Shown: positions 39,541-50,121, numbered from the stretch's first letter. The stretch: 64,000 bases of DNA from Methanomicrobiales archaeon HGW-Methanomicrobiales-3 (GCA_002839605.1 PGYK01000001.1:62001-126000), one strand, 5' to 3'. Made by a program: numbers and translations. Notes: generated by a model not told the origin, from the letters alone.

Positions 39541-40497
39541 CCAATGAACCTGCAATTCCCACGTGCCGTCCCTGCGGCCATCGTTCTGCTCTTCCTCTGT
39601 CTGCTTGCTGCCGGCGCCGGCTGCCTCAAGGACAGCTCGGTTTCCGTTACCGGGATAACCGTAGGTGCAGAGAAAGTGACGGGGGGCGAAGTCACGCTGA
39701 ACGTGACCACCGAACTCCAGAACTACCACGGGGTCTCCCAGGGGATCTCCCGCGTTCAGCTCAAAGCCTATGATACCAGCAGCGGCCTTGTGGCAGCGGA
39801 CGTGACAGACGATGCAGGTTTCCTTGGGATCCGGGGGTCGGGATCGGTCTCGCAGACCATCGTCCTTCCAAGGAAGGGATCCTACAAACTGGTCAGCACG
39901 GTCTTTGAGAACGGCCAGCGCAAGGGCCAGGGGGAGATGACCGTGTACAATCTCGAACGGCTGACACCCGACAGCCAGCAGACCGGTCTTGCCATCACCG
40001 ATATCGATTTCCTTGTCCTGAAGGTGGCGGGCGACCGGGTTGAGATCCGCACCGATATCTACTTCACCAACAATGGCGCTGCACAGAGCGATCCGTTCGA
40101 GATCGAGGTCAAGGCAAAGGAGGAGGACGCCCGGTTGCTTGCCGACAAACAGCGGGTACCGGTTGCGGGCATACGGCCTGATGCAACCCGGGTGTCGACG
40201 GTCACGCTCTCGGTCCCCGACCAGTATAATTACGTGGTGGAGGTGCTGGTCTGGAAGAACGACACGATCGTCAGGCGGGGCGAAGGCAATGTCCGGCTCC
40301 GGCCCGGCACAACGGTGGACAAGGACACGGAGTTTGTGACCAAAGAGATCGAGACCTCGAAGTTTGTCCCGTCCTCCGGGTCCGCGATGATGATACCGGC
40401 GCCCATGCCGACGAAATCGCCGGGCTTCTCCACCCCGCTCGTCATTATCGCGCTCGGTTCGTTAGCCGGTCTGCTTGTCCTGCGGAGGCGGGCATGA
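39541..40497 (+). CDS. Surface lipoprotein-like protein with PGF-CTERM-like C-terminus
   Basis: Signal/lipobox LLFLCLLAAGAGCLKDS; C-terminal SPGFSTPLVIIALGSLAGLLVLRRRA. ORF opens at 39535; nearby ATG alternatives. Confidence 0.7.
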   Translation, partial: PMNLQFPRAVPAAIVLLFLCLLAAGAGCLKDSSVSVTGITVGAEKVTGGEVTLNVTTELQNYHGVSQGISRVQLKAYDTSSGLVAADVTDDAGFLGIRGSGSVSQTIVLPRKGSYKLVSTVFENGQRKGQGEMTVYNLERLTPDSQQTGLAITDIDFLVLKVAGDRVEIRTDIYFTNNGAAQSDPFEIEVKAKEEDARLLADKQRVPVAGIRPDATRVSTVTLSVPDQYNYVVEVLVWKNDTIVRRGEGNVRLRPGTTVDKDTEFVTKEIETSKFVPSSGSAMMIPAPMPTKSPGFSTPLVIIALGSLAGLLVLRRRA

Positions 40498-40805
40498 GCG
40501 GCAATGAGGATGCCCGGCAGGAGCCGGACAATTCCTGTTATATTCCACCGGCAGGTGCAGCACCCATGACTACCGAAACCAGACCTGAAAAGAAGAAGGA
40601 TCCGGGCAGTGACTGGCTCAATGTGGTATATCTCATCGTCGGGCTGTTCATCCTTATTGCAGCGTTCCAGCTCTATTTTGTGATCCAGGAACTGATCCGT
40701 ACCTGGATCTCCGACCAGTTCGTGCCGGTTGCCTCGGCACTGTACTATATCATCATCATCGTTGTCGGCATCTGGCTGCTCCGTGATTATATCCGGAAAC
40801 AGTAA
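40494..40805 (+). CDS. Small two-TM membrane protein
   Basis: WLNVVYLIVGLFILIAAFQLYFVIQEL, ALYYIIIIVVGIWLLRDYIRKQ; ATG overlaps the upstream stop. Confidence 0.65.
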   Translation: MSGNEDARQEPDNSCYIPPAGAAPMTTETRPEKKKDPGSDWLNVVYLIVGLFILIAAFQLYFVIQELIRTWISDQFVPVASALYYIIIIVVGIWLLRDYIRKQ

Positions 40806-40818
40806 TTTTTTTCTTTTT

Positions 40819-41385
40819 TTAGCCGAATAGTTCAGCGATGGTATCCGTGTTCACGATCTTCACGCCGATATTTGCCATGTCCCGGACATTGGCCCGGTGC
40901 ACCTCTTCCGAGGCTGCCCCGGTTGCGTCATCAATAAGAACGACCGGGTAGTTGTACGCAATCCCGTCAAAGACGGTGGTCCGGATGCAGTTTGGCGTCT
41001 GGATGCCGCAGACAACCAGGGTGGTGACGCCGAGCGTCCGGAGCATGAGATCGAGTTCGGTGCCGATGAACGCGCTCATCCGTGTTTTTGTGAGCACGTA
41101 TTCCCCTTCTTGGGGTGATAACTCGTCAATGACTGCTGCCCCGTGCGTGCCTGCAACCGCAAACGGCTGCCGGGAGAACCGCTCCTTCCTTATGATCTCC
41201 ACGTCCGAACCGTCCGGGCGGTGAACCCGCAGGACATGGATGATGGGAAGGGAACGCTTCCTGAACTCATTGAGAACCGCCTGGATCTTCGGGATGACGG
41301 TGCGTGCCCCGGCCACCCTCCCGGGTTTTCCCTCAAGCACGAAATCGTTCTGCATATCGATGATAAGAAGTGCTGCCTTTCCCAT
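40819..41385 (-). CDS. Isochorismatase-family cysteine hydrolase
   Basis: ALLIIDMQNDFVLEGKPG, TKTRMSAFIGTELDLMLRTLGVTTLVVCGIQTPNCIRTTVFDG. Confidence 0.9.
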   Translation of the reverse strand: MGKAALLIIDMQNDFVLEGKPGRVAGARTVIPKIQAVLNEFRKRSLPIIHVLRVHRPDGSDVEIIRKERFSRQPFAVAGTHGAAVIDELSPQEGEYVLTKTRMSAFIGTELDLMLRTLGVTTLVVCGIQTPNCIRTTVFDGIAYNYPVVLIDDATGAASEEVHRANVRDMANIGVKIVNTDTIAELFG

Positions 41386-41449
41386 GGTGATTCCCCGGAT
41401 AGACTATTTCTTACCACAACGATAATACCTCTGCAAGAGTGGAGTAAAG

Positions 41450-42262
41450 ATGATTGACCCGTTCCTGCAATATACAAGCCTCTTTTTGACCGGGATCGTT
41501 GCCGGGACAGCGTCGGGGATGTTTGGTATCGGGGGCGGCTGCCTGATGACCCCGGTCCAGTTCTGGGTGTATACTGCCGGCGGGATGGACACCACGCTTG
41601 CCACCCGGGTGGCGTTCGGCACGTCCCTTGCCGTGATGCTCCCGACCATGCTGAGCGGGGCGCTCGGTCATCACAAGCGGGGCGTTGTTGACTGGAAGGC
41701 CGCCGCACCGATGGGGATCGCCGCAGTTGCCGGAGGACTTTTCGGGGGCACGCTTGCCGCTCACCTGCCCGGGTTCGCGCTCAGGGTCTTCTTTGCCGTC
41801 ATTGTCATTGTTACCGCAATCCAGATGATCCGGCACAAGCCAGAGGCTCATGATGTGTGCGAACCGAAAGGCTCGATCAGGATCTTTGTCGCGCTGGGGT
41901 TCTGCATCGGGACCGTCTCCGGCCTCACCGGCCTTGGCGGGGGAGCGTTGCTTGTCCCCGTTCTTGTGATCCTGCTCTGCTACCCGATCCACAAGGCGGT
42001 CGGCACATCGTCTGCCTGCCTCATCTTCTCTTCAGCAGGGGCCGTGACCGCGTATGCCATCAACGGCCTCGGTGCAACGGGCCTGCCACCACTCTCGATT
42101 GGGTACATCGACATTTTGAGTTTCGCGGTGCTCGCCGTCACGACCATCCCCCTCGCCCGGCTCGGGGTGCGGTGTGCCCATGCCTGCTCAGGGAAGACCC
42201 TCCAGATCCTCTTTGCCTGCCTGCAGGTCGTGATCGGGGTCTCGATGATCGTGCGCATCTGA
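41450..42262 (+). CDS. TauE/SafE-family sulfite exporter-like transporter
   Basis: LFLTGIVAGTASGMFGIGGGCLMTPV and repeat half GTVSGLTGLGGGALLVPVLVILL. Confidence 0.9.
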   Translation: MIDPFLQYTSLFLTGIVAGTASGMFGIGGGCLMTPVQFWVYTAGGMDTTLATRVAFGTSLAVMLPTMLSGALGHHKRGVVDWKAAAPMGIAAVAGGLFGGTLAAHLPGFALRVFFAVIVIVTAIQMIRHKPEAHDVCEPKGSIRIFVALGFCIGTVSGLTGLGGGALLVPVLVILLCYPIHKAVGTSSACLIFSSAGAVTAYAINGLGATGLPPLSIGYIDILSFAVLAVTTIPLARLGVRCAHACSGKTLQILFACLQVVIGVSMIVRI

Positions 42263-42367
42263 AAAAAGGGTACCTGTTCAGCTCCACCCCACCGGGATCA
42301 ACCCGGCAGACCGGCATACTGCAATCACCCCGCTGCCAACAAACCCGCTGACCGGGCTTTCCATGAA

Positions 42368-42760
42368 CGTGCGGGGCTTTCGCCCCGGGTCAATCAGGGT
42401 TCGATCGATCCGGATCAAATTTTCAATCGCGATCACGATCGCGTTGGAAATTTCAAAATCAAACCCTGCCGGAAATTTTTCAATCAAAGTCTGCTGAAAA
42501 AATTTCAATCAGGGTCTGGTTGCGAAAAGTAAAGCTGATCCTCAAACGCCCCGGGCCGGGCTTCACGACGACAACGCGGACGGGACACCGGTTTTTCCAT
42601 CAAGGGTTGCCTGAGAATTTTCAATCAAAGTCTGCTCAAAAATTTTCAATCACGATCCGGTTGAAAAAAGAAAATCAAAACTCGATCGATCCGGATCAAT
42701 TTTTCGATCGCGATCGTGATCGCGTTTGAAATTATCCGGGCAGGGTGTGGTTGAAACGGG
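42368..42760. repeat. GATC-rich palindromic non-coding repeat array, units A and B
   Basis: cgtgcggggctttcgcccc...ttcgatcgatccggatcaaattttcaatcgcgatcacgatcgcg...; then ctcgatcgatccggatcaatttttcgatcgcgatcgtgatcgcg... Confidence 0.8.
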
Positions 42761-43133
42761 GATTCTAAGGATTGGAACCAGGGTCCCCTAAAACACCCCC
42801 CCGGACCCCCGATCACCGGCCAAAACCGCCCGCTGTACCACGATCATGGCGGACTTTCTCCACCTAATTAGGTTCTATTAGCGTTTTTAAAAACCTCCGG
42901 CGTGATGAAAACTCATCCGGGCGATTTGCGGGCAGAAATCCGGGCTCATTGTATCGTTTTTCTTCGATTAAGGTACTTTTTCGGACCATGAAAAATGGGG
43001 CCCGAAAAAAGTCTGCAATACGGGCTCCGATTGCCAATCAGGGCCAGATTTAAGAAGCAGGTTCCTGCCCCTCCCGACCCTTTTCTGTGGGTGATCTATC
43101 GTCGGAGAACTGGGGGTGGGGGGGCGCCACGAG

Positions 43134-43422
43134 CGTGCGGGGCTTTCGCCCCAAGAGCGTCATCATCGTTCATGAACAGGGATCATTCCGGTCATTCAAT
43201 CAAACCTTGATCGAACCGGATCAATGTTTCAATCGCGATCACGATCGCGTTCAAAATTTCAAAATCAAACCCTGCCGGAATTTTTTCAATCAGGGTCTGC
43301 TCAAAAATTTTCAATCAAGGTCCGGTTGAAAAAAGAAAATCAAGGTTCGATCGATCCGGATCGGTTTTTCGATCGCGATCGTGATCGCGTTTGAAATTTT
43401 CCGGGCAGGGTCTCCCCTGTGC
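43134..43422. repeat. GATC-rich palindromic non-coding repeat array, unit C (composite of A-left and B-right)
   Basis: cgtgcggggctttcgcccc...tttcaatcgcgatcacgatcgcgttcaaaatttcaaaatcaaaccctgccgg...gttcgatcgatccggatcggtttttcgatcgcgatcgtgatcgcgtttgaaatt. Confidence 0.8.
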
Positions 43423-43577
43423 CGGACCGAACCGGATCCTACCATCGCGTGCCCGGGGAGCCCCTTTTTTTGAGCCGGGCGGGGGCCACTACAACGGCCG
43501 GGACTTTTTTTTGGAAGATCCATTCCTCCCGCCACACGCGGTACGTGCAGGCTGAACAGGTTAAAAAAAGGAAAAAA

Positions 43578-46025
43578 TTACTGGTATTCCGGCGGCTGGA
43601 CCTGTTTTGGCAGCCCGCCCTTGAAGTGCTGCTGGATCTTGTCATAGTATTGCCGGAGATTGTCGTTCATGGTCGGGTGCACCTTCTTCTGTGCAGCCTC
43701 GAAGTGGCGTTTTGCAACCACCTCAGTGCCCTCGCGGAGCGCGAGCATCCCTGCTTCGCGGCAGAGGGATTCAAGATCGGATCCGACAAAGCCCTCGGTC
43801 ATCCCGGCGAGTTCGGAGGCAAGGGCTTCGCGTGCAGGATCGGCAAAGGTAAGATTCTTCTCCGCGAGGAGCTCGACAAAGCGCTTCCTCCGGGTCCCGC
43901 GGGAGAGCCCCGTTGCATCCTCTGCGGGCTGAACAAACGCAGTTTTCACATCAGCAATGGTGATTGCTTTATCCGTTCCCAGTTTCTCGACCAGATCACT
44001 CAGATTGTTCTCGTCCAGTTTTGCGATCAGGTCAACGACCTCTGCAAGGGCCGAGCCTTCGAGCGGCATGAAGCGGATATGGATCGCAATGATCTTCTTC
44101 CGGTCCTCGAGTCCGGGTTCCCCGATGTACACGAGCCGGTCGAACCGGCCTGCCCGGAGGAGCGCCGGGTCGACAAGATCGGGTTTGTTGGTTGCGCCCA
44201 TGATGACAACATCGTTGAGCTCCACAAGCCCGTCCATCTCGGTAAGAATCTGGTTGAGCACATTGTCAAGGGCCTGGGAGTTACCCGAAGATCCCCTCAC
44301 CGGGGCAATGGAATCGATCTCGTCAAAAAAGATGATCGAGGGGGAGACCTGCCGGGCTTTCCTGAAGATATCCCGTACAGCACGTTCGCTCTCCCCGACC
44401 CACTTGGAGAGAAGTTCGGGGCCGCGGATCGGGATAAAGTTCGCCCCGCTTTCCGATGCAACCGCCTTGGCGATCAGCGTCTTTCCCGTGCCGGGCGGGC
44501 CGTAGAGCAGGATGCCGCGGGGGGGATCAATTCCCATATCTTCCAGTTTCTGGGGGTTGGTGAGCGGGAGCTCGACTGCCTCGCGGACCTCGGTCTTGGC
44601 AGATTCAAGCCCCCCGACATTCTCCCACTTCACGTGCGAGACCTCGAGCATCACTTCCCGCATGGCGCTCGGGCCCACATCGCGCTGGGCGCTCCGGAAA
44701 TCGTTTGCGTACACCCTGAGGGTGTCCAGTATCTCGGCCGGGATCTCATCGGCTTCCAGATTGAGGTCCGGCAGGTAACGGCGCAATGCCCGGATTGCTG
44801 CTTCCCGGGACAGGGACTCGAGATCGGCACCCACAAACCCGTGGGTCTGCTTGGAGAGGAGTTCGAGGCTCACGTCCTCGGCAAGGGGCATGCCGCGGGT
44901 GTGGATCTTTAAGATCTCGATCCGGTCGGGTTCGCTTGGCACCCCGATCTCGATCTCCCGGTCAAACCGGCCGGGACGCCGCAGGGCAGCATCGATCGCA
45001 TCGACCCGGTTGGTTGCACCGATGACGATGACCTGGCCGCGTTCCTCAAGACCGTCCATCATGGTCAGGAGCTGGGCAACAACCCGGCGCTCGACCTCGC
45101 CCGTCACTTCCTCGCGCCGGGGGGCGATGGAGTCCAGTTCGTCGATGAAGACGATGGAGGGTGCGTTCTCGCGGGCTTCTTCAAAGATCTCCCGGAGCCG
45201 CTGCTCGCTCTCCCCGTAATATTTCGAGATTACCTCGGGGCCGGCGATGTGGATGAAGTGCGCACCACTCTCGCTTGCAACCGCCTTGGCGATCAGGGTC
45301 TTTCCGGTACCGGGCGGGCCGAAGAGGAGGACTCCCTTGGGAGGCTCGATCCCGAGTTTCTGGAAGAGTTCCGGGTGCCGGAGCGGGAGCTCGATCGTCT
45401 CGCGCAGGCGCTGGAGCTCGTCTTTCAACCCGCCGATATCCTCGTAGGAGTATTGCTTGATGCCCTCAAATCCCGATTCGGGTTTGTCGGAGAAATCAAC
45501 CTGGGTATCTTTGGTGATGATGACGGCTTCCTCGGGTTCCAGTTCAACAACCTTGAACCCGACAATCGGGGAGTGGACAAAGGGCATTCCCATGGGAACG
45601 GGGATGAGATCGTTTTTGGAGACAGGGAAATCGATCAGGATCCGGGAAAAATTGGGGTTTCCGGCAAGGTTGACATTCTTTGGCAGGCCTTCGGGCGGGG
45701 CCAGCACCACGCGTTTTGCCTCGATCTCGGTGGTGATCTTCTTCACCGTTATCTTGTCGCCCAGACCGACACCGGCATTGGTACGGGTGAAATTGTCAAT
45801 GCGGGCTTTCTGCTGGTTCCAGTCCTCGACCAGCGATCGCCAGACCTTGGCAACCGTCTTTTTCTTGCCTTCGATCATGACCAGATCGCCGGGAGATATT
45901 TTTAAAAAGAGCATCGTCTCGGGATCAAGCCGGGCCTTCCCGCCACCCTGGTCACCCGGGTACGCAGAGTCCACTTTCAATTGTAGTTCGGGGGTTTGCA
46001 CTTCAGGCATTACCTTAAAGGTCAT
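43578..46025 (-). CDS. CDC48/VAT-family AAA ATPase
   Basis: Two AAA modules: [34 protein letters not shown] and [35 protein letters not shown]-terminal double-psi barrel region. Confidence 0.95.
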   Translation of the reverse strand: MTFKVMPEVQTPELQLKVDSAYPGDQGGGKARLDPETMLFLKISPGDLVMIEGKKKTVAKVWRSLVEDWNQQKARIDNFTRTNAGVGLGDKITVKKITTEIEAKRVVLAPPEGLPKNVNLAGNPNFSRILIDFPVSKNDLIPVPMGMPFVHSPIVGFKVVELEPEEAVIITKDTQVDFSDKPESGFEGIKQYSYEDIGGLKDELQRLRETIELPLRHPELFQKLGIEPPKGVLLFGPPGTGKTLIAKAVASESGAHFIHIAGPEVISKYYGESEQRLREIFEEARENAPSIVFIDELDSIAPRREEVTGEVERRVVAQLLTMMDGLEERGQVIVIGATNRVDAIDAALRRPGRFDREIEIGVPSEPDRIEILKIHTRGMPLAEDVSLELLSKQTHGFVGADLESLSREAAIRALRRYLPDLNLEADEIPAEILDTLRVYANDFRSAQRDVGPSAMREVMLEVSHVKWENVGGLESAKTEVREAVELPLTNPQKLEDMGIDPPRGILLYGPPGTGKTLIAKAVASESGANFIPIRGPELLSKWVGESERAVRDIFRKARQVSPSIIFFDEIDSIAPVRGSSGNSQALDNVLNQILTEMDGLVELNDVVIMGATNKPDLVDPALLRAGRFDRLVYIGEPGLEDRKKIIAIHIRFMPLEGSALAEVVDLIAKLDENNLSDLVEKLGTDKAITIADVKTAFVQPAEDATGLSRGTRRKRFVELLAEKNLTFADPAREALASELAGMTEGFVGSDLESLCREAGMLALREGTEVVAKRHFEAAQKKVHPTMNDNLRQYYDKIQQHFKGGLPKQVQPPEYQ

Positions 46026-46052
46026 ATACGCAGGGATTTATAGGTACTGTAA

Positions 46053-47258
46053 ATGCGACTCCTCATTTTCGATCCCTTCCACGGTGCAGCGGGCGACATG
46101 ATCACAGGCGCCCTCCTGGACTGCGGGACAGACGAGGCATCTGTCCTTGCGGCGATGCGGTCGGTGGTAGCGGAGCCCTCGATCTCCCGCGTAAGCCGGG
46201 CCGGGATCCGGGCGGTGAAGGTGGATACCCATGCGCCCCCAACCCACCGGACGTTTGAAGAGGTCATGGAACGGCTCGATGGCGCAGCCCCCCACATTCC
46301 GGCACCGGCCCTTACGATGGCTGCCAGAGTCTTTGACCGGATCCGGAAGGCCGAGGAGGAAGTCCACGGGGCGCAGGCCCATTTCCACGAGGTTGGTGCG
46401 GACGATGCCATCGCGGATATTGTCGGGGCCTGCACGGCGCTCTATGCGCTCAGTGTTGACGGGGTGCTGGTCCGTCCGGTCACGACCGGCCACGGGACGG
46501 CCGAGGGATCGCACGGAACCTTCCCCATCCCGGCACCGGCAACTGCCCTTATCCTCCGCAATGCAGGACTGCCATCGGTCGCAGGCAACCACACGGGCGA
46601 ACTCTGCACCCCGACCGGGGCCGCCCTGCTCGCGGAATTTGCCACCCTCTGCGCTCCCGAACCGGCAGCGTATACCATCCTCGGTGTGGGGTATGGGGCA
46701 GGCACCCGCGATCCCCACCACGCACCGAACGTGATCCGGGTGATGCTCGTTGAATCGTCAGCCGCAACGGAGAATCTCGCGGAGGACACCGTTGACCTGC
46801 TCGAAACGAACGTGGACGACGTGAGCGGGGAGGTGATCGCCCATGCCATCGGCCGCTTCATGGAAGCCGGTGCCCGCGACGCAAGCGCAACTCCCGTCAT
46901 CATGAAGAAAGGGCGGCCCGGGTTCCTCATCCGGGTCATCAGCCTGCCGGAGACGAGCCCCGCCCTTGCAGAACTGATGGCAGCCGAGCTTGGCACGCTC
47001 GGGATCCGCTGCATTCCTGCCATCCACCGCTTCATTGCGGAGCGGGCGATCCATGAGATCGAAGTGACGGTTGCGGGACAGAAGCGGGTGATGCCGGTCA
47101 AGTGCGGCATGATGCATGGCCGGATCTACACGCTCAAGGCCGAGTTCGACCCGGCCCGGGACTGGGCAGCCGAGCTGGGCATGCCGGTCCGGGACCTGAT
47201 CCGGGCAGTTGAGGACGCCGGCTGGAAACACTTGGGAAGCCGGGAGGTGCGGTCATGA
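46053..47258 (+). CDS. larC: LarC-like nickel pincer cofactor insertion protein (DUF111 family)
   Basis: LLIFDPFHGAAGDMITGALLDCG, HFHEVGADDAIADIVGAC, LLETNVDDVSGEVIAHAIGRFMEAGARDASATPVIMKKGRPGFLIRVI. Confidence 0.9.
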   Translation: MRLLIFDPFHGAAGDMITGALLDCGTDEASVLAAMRSVVAEPSISRVSRAGIRAVKVDTHAPPTHRTFEEVMERLDGAAPHIPAPALTMAARVFDRIRKAEEEVHGAQAHFHEVGADDAIADIVGACTALYALSVDGVLVRPVTTGHGTAEGSHGTFPIPAPATALILRNAGLPSVAGNHTGELCTPTGAALLAEFATLCAPEPAAYTILGVGYGAGTRDPHHAPNVIRVMLVESSAATENLAEDTVDLLETNVDDVSGEVIAHAIGRFMEAGARDASATPVIMKKGRPGFLIRVISLPETSPALAELMAAELGTLGIRCIPAIHRFIAERAIHEIEVTVAGQKRVMPVKCGMMHGRIYTLKAEFDPARDWAAELGMPVRDLIRAVEDAGWKHLGSREVRS

Positions 47259-47932
47259 AGACCGACAAGCGGAGCAGCGGGAGCCCGGCGCTCGATGCCC
47301 TGATCGGCGGGGGTCTTGAGATCCGGACCATCACCCAGTTCTACGGTGAGCCTGCGAGTGGCAAGAGCACGTTCTGCATGATCGCCGCGGTTGCCGCACT
47401 CCGGGCCGGCCAGTCCGTTGCCTACATAGATACCGAAGGATTCTCCATCGAGCGGTTCCGGCAGATCGCCGGCGCGGACACCGAAGCGGTCGCCGACCGG
47501 CTCTTCCTCTTCGAACCGGTCGATTTCGAGCACCAGGGACAGGTGATCGCAGAATGCGAGAAAGTTCTCAAGGCCCACAAGCCCGGCCTTCTCGTGATGG
47601 ACTCGGCCACCGCATTATACCGGACAGATCTCGACAAGGGCCGGGACGCGCTCCAGGTGCTCACAAAACAGATGATCCACCTCCTCGGGTATGCCAAGCG
47701 CTATGACATCCCGGTTGTCATCACCAACCAGGTGTACATGGACACCACGCGGAACACCTGCTATGGTCTTGGCGGGTATGCCCTCGAACACATCTCCAAG
47801 GTCATCATCCGGCTCGAAAAAGGCGAGATGCCCGGCCAGCGACGTGCCCGGCTCATCAAGCACCGGTCCCGGCCCGAGGGCGCGAGCTTTGATTACGGGA
47901 TCACCGAAGACGGCATCAGTGTGCGGGCCTGA
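47255..47932 (+). CDS. radB: DNA repair and recombination protein RadB
   Basis: RSSGSPALDALIGGGLEIRTITQFYGEPASGKSTFCMIAAVAALRAGQSVAYIDTEGFSIERF; overlaps larC by 4 bp. Confidence 0.92.
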   Translation: MKTDKRSSGSPALDALIGGGLEIRTITQFYGEPASGKSTFCMIAAVAALRAGQSVAYIDTEGFSIERFRQIAGADTEAVADRLFLFEPVDFEHQGQVIAECEKVLKAHKPGLLVMDSATALYRTDLDKGRDALQVLTKQMIHLLGYAKRYDIPVVITNQVYMDTTRNTCYGLGGYALEHISKVIIRLEKGEMPGQRRARLIKHRSRPEGASFDYGITEDGISVRA

Positions 47933-48008
47933 CCGAAAGGACCGGCCTGCCATGACAGAACGGACGAACACATAACGGATCCTTTCATTACACCAGCGGA
48001 AGAAGAGC

Positions 48009-50117
48009 ATGGCCATCAGCAGGGACATCTCGGAGAAGATCAAGGACCTGTTACGGGAAAATCCGCAGGGCCTGAGCATCACTTCGATTGTCAAGAACCT
48101 CCCGATCAACCGCAACACCGCAAGCAAGTATCTCGATACCCTGCTCGTGACCGGCCAGGTGGAGATGCGCCATTTCGGGATGGCAAAGATCTACTCGCTG
48201 TCACAGCGGATATCGGTCACCTCGGTATTGTCCCTCTCTTCTGAATATGTGCTGCAGGTTGACCAGTACCTCAGGATCATCTTCATCAATGCCCCGTTTC
48301 TCGAACTGCTCAAGGCCCCGGAACGGGACGTTGTCGGAAAGAAGATCGATACCACCCCTGTTCCGATATTCTTCCAGGAAGCGTACTTGCTGCTGATCCG
48401 CTGGATCAACGAGGGGCTTTTAGGAGTTGAGCGCCGGGGAGAACTCGCGCCTGCTGCCCGGGACCGCACCTTCACCTGCCGGGTCACACCATCGGTCTTT
48501 ACCGAGGGCCAGAGAGGGGTCTCGGTCCTGCTCGAAGACATCACGGCAAAAAAACAGGATGAGTTGCAGCTGCAGGAGAGTGAGGCCCGGTTCCGGTCCA
48601 TCGTGGAAGCCACCACCGACGGGATCTTCGTCACCGATGAAGAGGGGCGGATGATCGAGTGGAACAATGCGCTGTCCCGTATCACCGGTATCCCCCGCAA
48701 CGAGGCGATCGGCGCAACCGTAGCAGAACTCATGAGCCGCACCCTGGTACCGGAAGAACGTGATGGCAACCGGATTGAGAACTCTGCAAAGGAACTCAGG
48801 ACCGCACTCCGGACAAAACGATCGCGGCATTTTTTTGTAACAACCGATGTCGGGATCGTCCGGCCTGATGGTGAGCACCGGATAATCGAGCAGACCCTCT
48901 TTCCGGTTGAAACGGCACGGGGGATCCGGATCGGATCGGTTGTCCACGACATCACCGAACAGAGAAGGATGCTTGAGCGTCTCAGGCAGAACGAGTCCCG
49001 GTTGCGCAGCATCATCCGGGCTGCACCGGTGGGTATTGGTCTTGTGATCGACCGGGTGATCCAGGAGGTGAACGACCGCCTCTGCACAATGACCGGGTAT
49101 CCGGAGGGCGAACTGCTGGGGCAGTCGGCACAGATGCTGTACTTCTCGCAGGAGGAGTATGATCGGGTTGGCAGGGAAAAATATGCCCGTATGGCAGAGG
49201 AGGGGACCGGGTCGATCGAGACACGCTGGAGAAAGAAGGATGGCGGGGCCATCGATATCCTGCTCAGCTCCACCCCGCTCGATCCGGCAAACCACTCTCT
49301 GGGAGTTATCTTCACGGCGCTCGATATCACCCGGAGAAAAGAGAGCGAGCGGGCCAGCTCTGCGGGCGAAGAGCGGTACCGCCAGCTCATTGAACGCTCG
49401 TTTACCGCCGTCATCGTCCATAAGAATGAGAAGATCGTTCTTGCCAACGACGCTGCCTGCAGGGTCGCGGGCGTGCAGTCCAGGGACGAACTTATCGGTC
49501 AGCCGGTCATCTCCTTTGTCCATCCGGACTGCCGGCGGCTTGTCATTGGCCGCATGAAAAAAATGCTCGCGAAACCGGGCACGGCAATGCCCCTGGTGCG
49601 GCAGACATTCTGCCGGAAGAGCGGCGAACCGGTGGAGGTCGAGGTCATGGCAACCAGTTTCCCTGACAAGGGAACACCGGCAATCCAGGTCATCTTCCGG
49701 GAGATCACCGACCGGGCAAGACAGGAGACCCTCCTTAAGGAATCAGAAGAGCGGTACCGGACCCTTGCAGAATCCGCAGCAGACATGATCTACATCACGG
49801 ACTGCACCGGGAATATCGTCTATGCCAATACCCTCTGTGCACGGATGTATGGCTGCGCCCCGGCCGATCTTGTCGGCCGGAAACAGACCGATCTCTTTTT
49901 GCCGGAGATTGCCCACAGGCACCTTGCCAATATCCGGAAGGTGGTGACAAAAAAAGAGCCAATTGAGCACGTGGAGGACGTTATAACGCCGGTAGGGAAA
50001 TTCCGGATCGATATCAAGCTCTCGCCCATCTTCTCTCCTGACGGAACGGTCGTTTCAGTGGTTGGAATTGCGCGGGATGTCACGGCCCGGCAGGGACAGG
50101 ATCCCGGCGGCAAATAA
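48009..50117 (+). CDS. Winged-helix/multi-PAS domain sensor protein without recognisable kinase domain
   Basis: N-terminal HTH (LSITSIVKNLPINRNTASKYLDTLLVTGQVEM), then several PAS units; ends GTVVSVVGIARDVTARQGQDPGGK. Confidence 0.8.
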   Translation: MAISRDISEKIKDLLRENPQGLSITSIVKNLPINRNTASKYLDTLLVTGQVEMRHFGMAKIYSLSQRISVTSVLSLSSEYVLQVDQYLRIIFINAPFLELLKAPERDVVGKKIDTTPVPIFFQEAYLLLIRWINEGLLGVERRGELAPAARDRTFTCRVTPSVFTEGQRGVSVLLEDITAKKQDELQLQESEARFRSIVEATTDGIFVTDEEGRMIEWNNALSRITGIPRNEAIGATVAELMSRTLVPEERDGNRIENSAKELRTALRTKRSRHFFVTTDVGIVRPDGEHRIIEQTLFPVETARGIRIGSVVHDITEQRRMLERLRQNESRLRSIIRAAPVGIGLVIDRVIQEVNDRLCTMTGYPEGELLGQSAQMLYFSQEEYDRVGREKYARMAEEGTGSIETRWRKKDGGAIDILLSSTPLDPANHSLGVIFTALDITRRKESERASSAGEERYRQLIERSFTAVIVHKNEKIVLANDAACRVAGVQSRDELIGQPVISFVHPDCRRLVIGRMKKMLAKPGTAMPLVRQTFCRKSGEPVEVEVMATSFPDKGTPAIQVIFREITDRARQETLLKESEERYRTLAESAADMIYITDCTGNIVYANTLCARMYGCAPADLVGRKQTDLFLPEIAHRHLANIRKVVTKKEPIEHVEDVITPVGKFRIDIKLSPIFSPDGTVVSVVGIARDVTARQGQDPGGK

Positions 50118-50121
50118 CGGA

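Noticed and set aside
42368-43422. Possible CRISPR array
   Set aside because: Repeats are irregular in length and spacing, palindromic blocks recur without unique spacers, and no cas genes are in the window.
42520-43535. Small ORFs 42520..42729, 42995..43210, 43087..43329 and 43311..43535
   Set aside because: They lie in the palindromic repeat array; reading frames are incidental.
43419-44912. 497-aa plus-strand ORF
   Set aside because: Antisense to CDC48/VAT; composition is typical of a shadow frame and has no motif.
48191-49447. 418-aa minus-strand ORF
   Set aside because: Ser/Arg-rich antisense shadow of the PAS protein.
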